A DNA stretch of 64,000 bases from Elephas maximus indicus (Eukaryota; Chordata; Mammalia; Proboscidea; Elephantidae), in contig NC_064839.1 in the NCBI RefSeq assembly GCF_024166365.1, positions 33,554,378-33,618,377 on the forward strand, in the 5' to 3' direction. Every line of letters begins with the position of its first letter. Position 1 is the first letter of the stretch. The translations under genes were made by a program, and so were the position numbers. Below the pieces are notes generated by a model. The model saw nothing but the letters and a program-made list of their open reading frames with translations. It made no database searches and was not told the origin of the DNA. Below, piece by piece: positions 41,235 to 51,200 of the stretch.

Positions 41235-44200
41235 TCAGGCGCAGGATCCCGAGGGAAGGCAGTAGGACGGTGCGGGTGTAGGCGCCGGCACTAGGCTGAA
41301 GAGTGCGCGGTGACCAGCAGGAGGCGAGGGCGGCGGGACGGCCTGTAAGGAGCTGAGTGCGGCCAGCCGCTGCTCTCGGGACACGTCCCCGCGCAGGTCC
41401 AGGAGGGCTGAGACGTGGTCCTCGCTGCAGAGCACCAGAGGGGCGAGTCAGCTCCGCCCTGCCCGCCCCTCCCGGGCTCCTCCTCCCTCCCCGCCTGGAG
41501 TCTCCGCACCTCACGTCGGGAAATTGTTGCCGCAAGCCGGCCACCTCGAGGCCAAGCAGCGTGGGGTCGTGCAGGTTCAGCAGCTCCCGCAGGGCGAGCA
41601 GCACTGGCGCGCACTGCACGCTCTCCTCCAGGCCCTGCTCACGTGGGGTAGGATTTCGTGGCGGCCCTCGGCCTACACCTCACCACTGAGACCCCGCCCG
41701 TCTGTCTCTCCGCTGAGCTCTTACCAAACCAAGAAAGAGCTCCCGGAGCTGGGTGGCATCATGCCGCAGGCGCTCGGCGGCCTGGGTCCGCTCGTCTGCA
41801 CCACGGCACACTAAGCGGCCCTGCATCAGTGCGCGCAGGTACTGCAGCACCACGGTGCGCTCCGCCTCAGCCAGCAGCAGCTGCGGCGAGGGCGATCAGG
41901 CAGGTCCAGGTTGCTTTTCCCATCGGCTTCTCCCCATGCCCTCCCTCCCAACGCACCTGGACTGCCGGGCTCCGCACGCGCCGGAAGTCCCGGCAGAAGT
42001 TCGCAGTCCGCTCGCACACACCATCCAGCAGCTCTGGGCTCGACAGCCACCAGCGCGAGGGCAGACTTGAGAACAGGGGCTGGGGGAGGACAAAGACGGC
42101 GCTGGGGGAATGATCCAGACCCTGCATTCCCAGCAGAGGCCTCCACACGTACATTGTCACTCCACCTCCAACCCCCACCTGAAGCCTCACCTGGAGCTCC
42201 GCTAGCAGGGCCTCCAGCACCAGGCGGCAGATCCTCCTCTGCAGCTCGTCCAGCGCAGCTTCCACCCGAGCCAAGGCCACAGAAGCCATCCCATCGAGGT
42301 GAAGGACAGACACGGACGACCTAGAACCAAAAAAAAAAAAAACAAAAAACCGTTGCCGTCGAGTCGATTCCGACTGATAGCGACCCTGTAGGACAGAGTA
42401 TATCTGCTCCATAGGGTTTCAAAGAGCGCCTGGTGGATTCGAACAGACGGCCTAGACGAACCAAAAATTTGTCTTCAGGACCAAGGCCAAGGCCCTCACG
42501 GCTCTTCGTGGTCCAACTACCCTAACGCCACCTAGTGGTGCGTGTGTGTGGCAGCTGGGGATGAGAAGGGCTGCTCCTTGCATTTCGGAAGGTCTGAGAC
42601 TGGGAGTTGGGTCAGAGAGCTAGAACCGACACAGCCCCAGTCGGACCTGTCGTTAATTCGCTGTGTGACCTTAAGCAAAGCATGTCTTTAGGCTCCTATT
42701 TGCTCATCCGTAAGGTGAGGGAGGAAACCCTGGTGGCGTAGGGTAGGCAGTTCGAATCCGCCAGACGCTCCTTGGAAACTCTATGGGGCAGTTCTACTCT
42801 GTCCTATAGGGTCGCTATGAGTCAGAATCGACTCGACGGCACTGGGTTTGGTTTTTGTTTTTTTTAAGGTGAGCGAGTTAGTCCCAGGCAGGAGTGAGTA
42901 AAAATCATCAGCTTTTTTATCTGTCCTCCCCTGTCCCCTCACCCCTCCCCCAGAACATAAGATCCAAGAGGAAGGGAATTCCCTGTTTCTCACAGCTGTA
43001 ACCCCAAACATTATCTGGCACAGAGTAGGGCCTTGATAATATTTATAATATTTATTGCCAGGCACTGTGGTAGGTACTTTACATGTTATCTCACGTGATT
43101 CTCAGAACATCCCATTATACCCAGATAATAGTAATGAGAAAAATGAGATTCAGAGAGATTAGGTAACATGTCTAAGATCATACAGACAGTAATATACAGA
43201 ACTAGGATTGGAACCTGGAACTATGTGAGTCCAAAGTCCCTAATGGCCTGGTATGGACTGGTATGGACTAGTTACATACAAATAGGTGCTCAGTCAGGGT
43301 TAGTGAAGTGCGGTCCATGTAAGCCCCATACCTGAGTGCTGTGTGGTGGTTGAGTGTGGCCAGTAGGTAGGACACATAATGAGGAGCTATTGCTTCGCCC
43401 CTGAGGTGGTCTCGGGAGAATCGGATCAGAGCATCGCTGAAGCTGCAGTGGGCAGAGGTGGTGCCATTGTCACTCTGGTGCTCCCACAACCCTATTGTTG
43501 TTAGTAATTGTCATAGAGTCAATGCCGACTCAATGTGTGAAGAATAGAACTGCTACATAGGGTTTTCAAGCCACACGGTGACTCCTCTCACAGCCTCAGC
43601 CTCTGGTCATCTTGCCCCACCTCCAAAACACCAAGGCCCAGTTTGAAGGATCCCGTTCTCACTGGTGTGCCTTATTCACTTAAAGCCCCTTTGGATGCCC
43701 TGGGAGCAGGACCAGGGGTTGGGAGTGGGTCAGCGTCTTGGCGGACCTCCTCAAGAATGCACCCAGTTCTGACACTGCCATGCCATGCACCCGCTGCTGC
43801 AGTGACTTGCTGACCACGCTGGTCACACGGATGTTCTCATCCAGGATCTAGAGGCAGGGATGGGCAGCCATCAGCAGAGCCCCTAGCCCTGCCCCTCCCC
43901 TTTCCCCATGGGGGCTGCCCACCTGCCTGGCCACTTCCCACTCACCTGCAGCACAATGGCCGGCATCGGTGAGTGGTAAAAGCCAGATGGGTCTGTGTCT
44001 GGCTCCTTTTCCAAGCCCCACTCAGCTACCTCCCCATCCAGTGCCTTCTGCAGCCACTGGGCCACACTTGCCTGGGGGAAAGAGTGAGGGGCAGCAGGAT
44101 GTAGTGGGGCACTGACCCTGCCAGAGACAGGCAGGCATGTGACAAATGAGAGATCTCTGTGTGACTCTGCACATAAAAGCCTGTAGCTGGTGGGCAGAGC

Positions 44201-46307
44201 TGCTCTGCACCTGTGCCTGGACCATTCACCTGGACTTTGGCTACAAATGTTGCCTCTAGCTGCTCGACATTCTCCAGGGTCAGCAAGGGCTCCAGCTGGG
44301 ACACATCAGCGTCAGGCCCCAACTCAAGGCTTCCCATCATTTCTGGCCTGGAGATAGGTGGCAGGTGTCACATGGAGCCCCAGCCTCCAATCCACCCACT
44401 TCCCACTGTTCCCAGGTCACTGACCCCAGGTACACATGCTGTGCCCAGTGCAGCAGGGTGAAGGCATCAGCAGCTCTCAGTTCAGGACCTGTGAGGAGTT
44501 GCTGCAGGCTGCGGCGCAGGCCGCTGTGTAGGGTATGGGCCCAGAGTTGGACCACCTTGTAGTTCGGCGGACAGCAGGGCGCTACCAGTGCCTCAGCTGT
44601 AGCCAACTCGGCTGGCAGTGCCACACGCAGAGTTTCCAGCCATTCTGCTAGGGCCCCTGGCCCAGGCAGCAGAGATGTCCCAAAGTAGACCCGCTCCAGA
44701 CCCTCCTGTAGTGCCCGCAGAAAGCGCTGCCGCCAGTCCTGGGGGTGTTGCCCAAGGGGGCCTGTGCGCCCAGCTTCCACCTCGGCCACACGCACAGCAG
44801 CCACCAGCAAGGCTGGGTCCTCCCGTGCCAGCTGCCCTGCAGTCCCTGCTGCCACCTCCACAGCCCAGCCCAGTGCCTCAGTCAGAGGGCCCAGCCCCTC
44901 AAAGGCTGGTAATTCCAGGCCCCCCAGGGCTACCCTTGTGTTCTCTCGAAGCTGTTCCAACTCCCACAGGCTCACATATGCCTCCAGGAGCCGCTGGGCA
45001 TCAATCAGGGTCTGCGTGTGGGCCACTGCAGCTGGTACTAAGGAAGAGGAGACAACCTTGGGTGTCAGCTTTCCTACCTGTGAATGGGTCCAGTGGTGGA
45101 TACTGAGGCCCTGGGCCTGCAGGGATGTGTAAGATACTTAATAACCAGTACAGTAGAGCATTGCCCAATCTGACAGAACACAGGCAAGGTCCTAGAGGCC
45201 CAGTGGGCCAAGTGTCAACCCTTGAGCTGATGGAACATGAGGAAGTCAGGGATCCCGGAAACAAGTCAGGAAGAACTGGGGAGCTATGCTAGTGGCTATT
45301 CACCCAGGCTATTAGGGAAATATTTCAATATATTAACAATCAGGGTGGCCAGAGTCACTTGACCGGGAGTTAGTCCTGTTTCAGACATCCCATGCTGGGA
45401 AACCCCAGGATGAGGTACCTTTGTATCCAGCTTCATATGTCATTTGAAGCCTCAGCTACTCTCTGGGAGGTCCCAGGTGTGTCCCTTCATGCAATCCCCA
45501 CCTGGTGACCCAGCCCCTTGATCAGTGGATGTTTGTTGACTGACTGCTGGCAGGCTGAAGCCTGGGGCCCCTGTACACTCACCTGCTCGAAGCCGAGGCA
45601 AGAGCTGAGACAGGGCCTGCAGTTGCTTGTGTTGGGCAACCCGCTCCTGCAGGGGCTCTAGGGTCAGCGCAGCCTCAGCCATGCTCCTGAACAACCTATG
45701 GGCCTCGCCTAGGCTCTCCCGGGCTCCCTGCACAGCCTCAAGGGCCTGGGCCAGCTGCCACACACCAGTCTGCACACCCTTCAGGTACGATTGCACCACC
45801 GACTGTAGAAGGGAGGCATCCAGTGAGGCCTGGCTGGCCGCAGCCCACCCCCAACACTCCAGCCCCTGCCTGATGCCCACCTTGATGCGTGCTTCCAGGG
45901 AGGAGGTGCGCTGCACCTCACGGCTCCGGTACTGGCCCAGCCTGGCCAGCTGCTCTGGCCGGTAGAAGATGCCTGAGGCCCACTTCAGTGCGGCACCCCG
46001 GGCCAGGCGTTCCGCCCTTTCCTGCTCTGGCCACTCAGGCCCAGGGCAGGAAGAGCCTGGGTGGCAGCAGCGTTAATCATCAGTCAGTCCAGCAGGGCCT
46101 GCAGGAAGCCGCCGCCGAAACTGCTCCCCTTTCCCTGTCCCCCAGTCCACTCTTTTCACTGCCCTATTGAGCTCCAACCAGGCTTGCCTTACAGGACCAA
46201 CCCCATCATTCCTGTCCTCCTTGCCGTCATCCCTCCTCAGCCCACCCAGAGGGGCTCCTACCAGGGGGATGTGCAGACTCCTTGTTGTCCTTGGCTGCTG
46301 GGTCCAT
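41235..46307 (-). CDS. EXOC3L1: EXOC3L1, exocyst complex component 3-like 1
   Basis: Thirteen coding exons on the minus strand: 46307-46262, 46056-45881, 45802-45583, 45037-44425, 44347-44230, 44071-43946, 43847-43747, 43442-43332, 42320-42191, 42079-41957, 41880-41725, 41634-41510 and 41424-41235 (744 codons). The protein starts MDPAAKDNKESAHPPG and contains Sec6-family segments (QTLIDAQRLLEAYVSLWELEQLREN, LLTLENVEQLEATFVAKVQASVAQWLQ, FSDALIRFSRDHLRG). It ends SYCLPSGSCA, eight residues before the human end as I remember it. It is helical and cytosolic, related to exocyst subunit EXOC3 (Sec6), and implicated in insulin granule exocytosis. The acceptor of the exon at 42320 is built on a SINE tail (see findings). 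The gene is head-to-head with E2F4, about 2 kb apart. Confidence 0.94.
42334..42451 (-). mobile_element. AfroSINE, 5'-truncated, on an EXOC3L1 splice acceptor
   Basis: The sense (minus) strand reads GTTCGAATCCACCAGGCGC, ATACTCTGTCCTACAGGGTCGC, ATCAGTCGGAATCGACTCGACGGCAACGG, then a T-rich tail. The short-form junction is present. Near-identical flanks (42321-42333 and 42452-42467; 3-base indel) are the target duplication and contain a CTAG splice-acceptor end. Confidence 0.85.
42625..42719 (+). repeat. MIR SINE fragment, target of a younger SINE
   Basis: AATTCGCTGTGTGACCTTAAGCAAAGCATG...TTTGCTCATCCGTAAGGTGAGG follows MIR. The AfroSINE at 42720 inserted at its right edge. Confidence 0.55.
42720..42864 (+). 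mobile_element. AfroSINE, internally shortened, in EXOC3L1 intron 8
   Basis: It runs GGAAACCCTGGTGGCGTAGGG, then jumps to GGCAGTTCGAATCCGCCAGACGC, so part of the tRNA-like head is missing. The tail is intact (GTCGCTATGAGTCAGAATCGACTCGACGGCACTGGG). A perfect 9-bp duplication TAAGGTGAG flanks it at 42711-42719 and 42865-42873. Confidence 0.88.
43035..43230 (-). repeat. MIR SINE
   Basis: Reverse complement of MIR: TTTATTGCCAGGCACTGTGGTAGGTACTTTACATG, AATGAGATTCAGAGAGATTAGGTAACATG, AACTAGGATTGGAACC. Confidence 0.65.
43493..43573 (-). repeat. AfroSINE tail fragment
   Basis: Old reverse copy: TTGTTGTTAGTAATTGTCATAGAGTCAATGCCGACTCAATG...AATAGAACTGCTACATAGGG. Only the tail half remains. Confidence 0.6.
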
Positions 46308-48110
46308 GGCAGGCCCTGGAGGAGCCAGAGCTGAGCTGGGAGTGGAGGCGAGGAGCTAGGTTACAGCAGATAGAATGGACGCTCCTTGGAGCTGCAGCCG
46401 CTGTTCAGGCCCCTCCAAGAAGGAGGGAAGTTTGTGTCCAGTCCCTCAGGAAATGAAAGGAAGGTGGGTGTGGTGGGGGAGGTACCTGGGAGGCCTTCAC
46501 CCACTGGGTTTCTCAGTTGTGTCCCCTGTAGGGTAGGCACAGGTCTCCACTGGGCCCTGCTCCTACTCTGAGTTTTAGAGGTCAGTTTGGTGTGCAACCC
46601 ACCAGGCTTGACCAGGCGCCCAGTTCTCCCTCCTCCACAGACAGCCTTGGCCTTGAGGATGGCCCTCTCCCCCAGCCCTGTGGCAGAGCTGGTCACTCCC
46701 TTCACTCCCAGTCCACTCCTGGGTACACAACAGACTTCCTCTCCTCAAGGAAGCCTCTCTCCCCACTTGCAGCCCAGGAGCCCCCCTCCTCCCGTGAGGC
46801 CCCTCCTCCCCAAGGCCACAGGCAGAACGGAAGGAAGCTGAGTCTCTGGCACTTTATTCCCAACAGGAAAGAACATCTGAATGCGAGGTGGGGTGGGGAG
46901 GGTTGAGCACCACTTCCCAGAGGGCTGGGGGTGGGGGGTGTACATGGAGTCCTAACCAGTCCGTGGCGGTACCTCTTAGTGCCCTGGACACAGTCCCAAA
47001 CCGGACTGGGGCTGGGTGTGCACGGACTACCACACAGTATGAAGTGTGTTGGTGAGTCCCTCAGAGGAAGGTGTGTACCTCTGCAGAAGAGTGAGAGGCC
47101 ACAGGCTGTTGTGAAGAGGGTGATTGGTGAGTGAAGGTGAGAGGGGGGTCACGGAAAGGCCACGAAAGCTGTGTTGAAGAGCTGGAGTCTTCAGTGCTAT
47201 AGGGAGCCATGGAGGGGACTTCAGGGGAGTAGTAATGTCATGGGTGCTGTGGTGCACCACCCATTTACCCCTTCCCGCAGCTGCCAGGAGTGAAGTCTGC
47301 TCAGGTCTCACAGCTGAGTCTCTCAGTTAATGTTGGGGTACAAAGGCCTGGGCCCCTTGCCTGACTCTGGAATGCCTTTGAATGACCTCCCAGCTTCAGA
47401 GCTTCTAGTAGGATGGGCTGAGCCCTCTATTATAACTGTGCCACAGTTTAACTCCTTCCCTGCCCAATTCTGCTTGTCTTAAATCCCTTACAAGTGTGGA
47501 TCTCCAATAAGCTTCTTACAGGCAAATCCCCTTCTCAAAGTCTGTTTCCCAGAAACCTTGACCTAAAATAAACAATAAAAATTAACAATGTTGAAAATAA
47601 TAAAAGGATACTAGCAAACACAGAATCCTTTCCTGCATGCCAGGAACTGCTTTGCACGCTTTGCATAGGTAAACATGTTTGCATTGGCTGAAAAGTGGTT
47701 ACAATGCTGTGGCAGCGACTGGCCCTTTGAGCTCTACTGTGTGGAAGTAAGAGAGACATGAGGCTGGGAGCATGGATTGAAGTAGAAGGGCTAGATGTAG
47801 TTAGTGCTTCCTCTTTGGCAGGAAGTGAGGGACAGTAATACGGGTGCGTGACCTCAAGACAGTGGGGTAGCCTCTAGGAGCAAGTCTAGGAGAACCCGTT
47901 GGGGTCATCAGGCAGTGTTGTCTCCTCTCTGGAGATGGGGGCTGTGGCGGAGTTAGTGGTGTTGGAGCAGGTTGACAAGGAAGTTTCCGGTGGCTCCCTC
48001 TTCTGTACTGCCGGGGCCGCCCCTGACCTCTTCCACATCCCTCCCCAGAATGTCTTGCACTTTGGATCCCCGGAGGGTTTTCGTCCTCCTCGGCGGTTGG
48101 ACATTTGCTA
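46308..48110. other. Spacer between EXOC3L1 and E2F4
   Basis: It should contain the EXOC3L1 leader and promoter on the minus strand. An AATAAA on the minus strand at 46858-46853 has no obvious gene behind it. The AT-rich part near 47565-47620 is simple-sequence-like. No coding region was recognised. Confidence 0.35.
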
Positions 48111-48291
48111 ATGGTCCCTCGAGTTTTGCGGCGGTGCCCGCAGAGAGGAATTGCGCCGGGTTCCCTGGAAGGGCGCAGGGCGGAAGCGGAAGCAGCGACA
48201 CTGGCGCCGGCGGCCGGGCGCCCAGGAACGGAAGCGGAAGTGGCGGCGGCGCCGGCCTGGCCTGGCTGAGGGGAGGCGGCGGGCTGGCGCG
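48110..48291 (+). promoter_or_regulatory. E2F4: E2F4 CpG promoter with repeated ETS-like sites
   Basis: A CpG-rich block carries GCGGAAGCGGAAGCAG (about 48180-48195) and ACGGAAGCGGAAGTGG (about 48227-48242), i.e. four GGAA cores of ETS type in two pairs. TGGCGC-type E2F-like cores (e.g. near 48285) lie close to the ATG. Binding is inferred from motif only. Confidence 0.5.
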
Positions 48292-51200
48292 ATGGCGGAG
48301 GCCGGGCCACAGGCGCCGCCGCCCCCAGGAACCCCAAGCCGGCACGAGAAGAGCCTGGGACTTCTCACCACCAAGTTCGTGTCTCTTCTGCAGGAGGCCA
48401 AGGACGGCGTGCTTGACCTCAAGCTGGTGCGGCCCGGGCTAAGGGGGTGACGGAGGGGTTGGTGGAACAGGCCTGGGTCCTGAGCGGGAACCCCCGGGGC
48501 GGCCCGGCTGACCTCTCAGAGAGCAAGCCGCCATCCGTGTGCCTTCGCAAAGGAAGAAGACCGGAAGCCGTTTCATTCATTTGGTAGACGGCATTGGGCG
48601 CCAGCTATTTGTCAGGCGCGGGGCTGCAGGTGCTGGCCCTCGTGGCCCTCCTGACTTGGCGGAGAAGCGCATCTAAACATTATTTCAGGGCTTTACCAGG
48701 CCTCTTCCTGCCCCACGGTCCTGGGTTGCTGTAGTGCTTGAGTGGAGGGTTTGGACAAAGGCAGCCCCCTTCCCAGACCACGTCGCAGGGTAGCTTGACG
48801 CCCGCTGTCCCGACAGACACCGTGGGAGTTTGTGTGTACGTGGGTAGATGGCTCGGGTGCACTTGGGAGTGGGGCTGAGCATCCTCTGTTCTGTTCTGTC
48901 TGTCAGGCAGCTGACACCCTAGCTGTGCGCCAGAAGCGGCGGATTTACGATATTACTAATGTACTGGAGGGTATCGGGCTGATCGAGAAAAAATCCAAGA
49001 ACAGCATCCAGTGGAAGTGAGTGGGGGCATCTGAGAGAGTAGTGGGGTTTTCTAGCCAGAAGTGCCAGGGATGTGGGGCGAGGGAGAGGTGCAGGAGAGA
49101 GCAGGTGCCATGGGACTTAGAGTGCCTGGCAGCCTCTCAGCCCGACTCTGTGGACTCAGGGGCGTGGGTCCTGGCTGCAATACCCGGGAGATTGCGGATA
49201 AGCTGATTGAGCTCAAGGCAGAGATCGAGGAGCTGCAGCAGCGGGAACAAGAACTGGACCAGCACAAGGTGTGGGTGCAGCAGAGCATCCGGAATGTCAC
49301 AGAGGACGTGCAGAACAGCTAATATCCTCCTGGCGGTCCCTGCTCTGGGGGAGTGGGTGAGGGGCCACCTGGTCCAGCAGGGTTTGCTCTTTGGTGCCCT
49401 GGGCTTTGTCCTTCTTGGGAGGATGGCCCTGCAGCCCCAGCCTCGGGCTCCCTTCTCAGAGCTCCTCTGCTTCCAGTGTTCGCCTTTTATTCCTCCCCAC
49501 GTGGAACCCAGGCTCCAGGACTTTCTCTGAGGGCTCGTGTGTCAGACTTCTGCTAAAGAGCTGGGTCCTCTCTGTGGTCTGCCATCTGTCACCATAGGCA
49601 GGGCACTGGCCGTTCTCCTTAACCCCCACACCTTGGCCTACGTGACTCACGAGGACATCTGCAGATGCTTTGCTGGTGAGCAGAGCCTGGGTAGAGGGAT
49701 TGGGGGTGGGACTGAGCTGAGCCACAGCCCTGAACATTGGGCTCAGTGTCCAAGGAGAGCTGCATCTCTTAGGAGGGCTCCTGGGGCCTGCCCAAAAAGG
49801 AACCAAATGTGGGTAAGTCCTGGTTTCGAGGGTTCACTGGGACCCTGTGGAGGCCAGCTATACTGAGCAGGCATAGGATCTGGGGCTGGGTCCCTGGGTC
49901 TGCCCCCGTCTATACTGTCCCTTGGGCTTGGCTTCTCAGGCACTGTGGAGGGAGGGAGAAAGAGAGATAAAGGAGAAAGAAAGAGCATGTGTGCATAGGT
50001 GTGCTTATGTGTAGGTAACAGTGGCATCTACTTCCAACCTGTAGTTTAGTTGCGTTGTGGATACAGGAGCTATTCCTTCTCCATCTTGCACCCCCCAGGC
50101 TGGTTCTGAGGAAGAGACATTGTCCTTGACCAGAAACCCTATACCTTGGGAGCAGCCCCATCAGTTGAGCAGCGAGGTGCCCATGAGCAGTGATCTTTTG
50201 CTCCATGAATTTGAACACAGATTTCCTGATTACTGACCCCTGGGCTCTCGGGGAGAGTAAACCTTTAGCTCTCTGCCCCAGCTACTGTGGGGGATGAGGG
50301 AGGACTCCTATCTAGCCCCTCAGAGACCATGATCTCCTGCCTTGTTCCAAGGGGCAGCACCCCCATTCCAGCTCAGGCCGAGCCCATGGCATTGACTAGC
50401 ACCCTTGTCATTCTAGGAGATACCCTCCTGGCCATCCGGGCCCCGTCAGGCACCAGCCTGGAGGTGCCCATCCCAGAGGTGGGTGCTTAGCCCAGACAGG
50501 CGGGGTTGGTGGAGGGCGGGTGCTGACTGCGGGGCCTGATAAGTCCCGGGTGGGGCAGTTCGGGGGGAGGCCTGGGGTTTGGGGTTATCTAGGAGGACGG
50601 GCAGCCTGGGGTGGGAGAGGATACTGTGCCCTGGCCCAAGGTCAGGCAGGAAACAAGCCTGTTCCCAACTCTACTTCTCCCTCACCTCCACTTCCAGGGC
50701 CTCAATGGGCAGAAGAAGTACCAGATTCACCTGAAGAGTGTGAGTGGGCCCATTGAGGTGCTGCTGGTGAACAAGGAGGCATGGAGCTCACCACCTGTGG
50801 CCGTGCCTGTACCACCACCGGAAGATCTGCTCCAGGGCCCACCTGCTGTCTCTACTCCTCCGCCTCTGCCCAAGCCTACCCTGGCCCAGCCTCAGGAAGC
50901 CTCACGCCCAAGCAGTCCCCAGCTGGCCATGCCTGCCCCTGTCCCCAGCAGCGTCGAGGCCCAGGGGGTGGCCGGCCCAGTAGCTGAGAGCACAGGTGAG
51001 GCATGAGGAGCAGCTGGTGATGGGGTTACCTTCTGGGACGCTAGAGGCAGTACCTCTGTGTTGTGGAATGCCATACGCAGAGCTGGATGAGAGCCTTTTC
51101 CTGGCTCCCACCCTGCCTCCCCTTGCTGTGACAGTGAACAAGCCCTTTTTAACAGGGAAACTGCTTGAAGGGGCATTCGTGGTGGCAGTTTCCCCCAGGT

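Noticed and set aside
46853-46858. Orphan minus-strand AATAAA as the end of an unknown gene
   Set aside because: No coding exon, splice chain or repeat body leads into it; a lone hexamer is expected by chance.
49317-49323. Premature stop or broken donor in E2F4 exon 3
   Set aside because: The apparent TAA and missing GT are explained by the AT-AC intron boundary.
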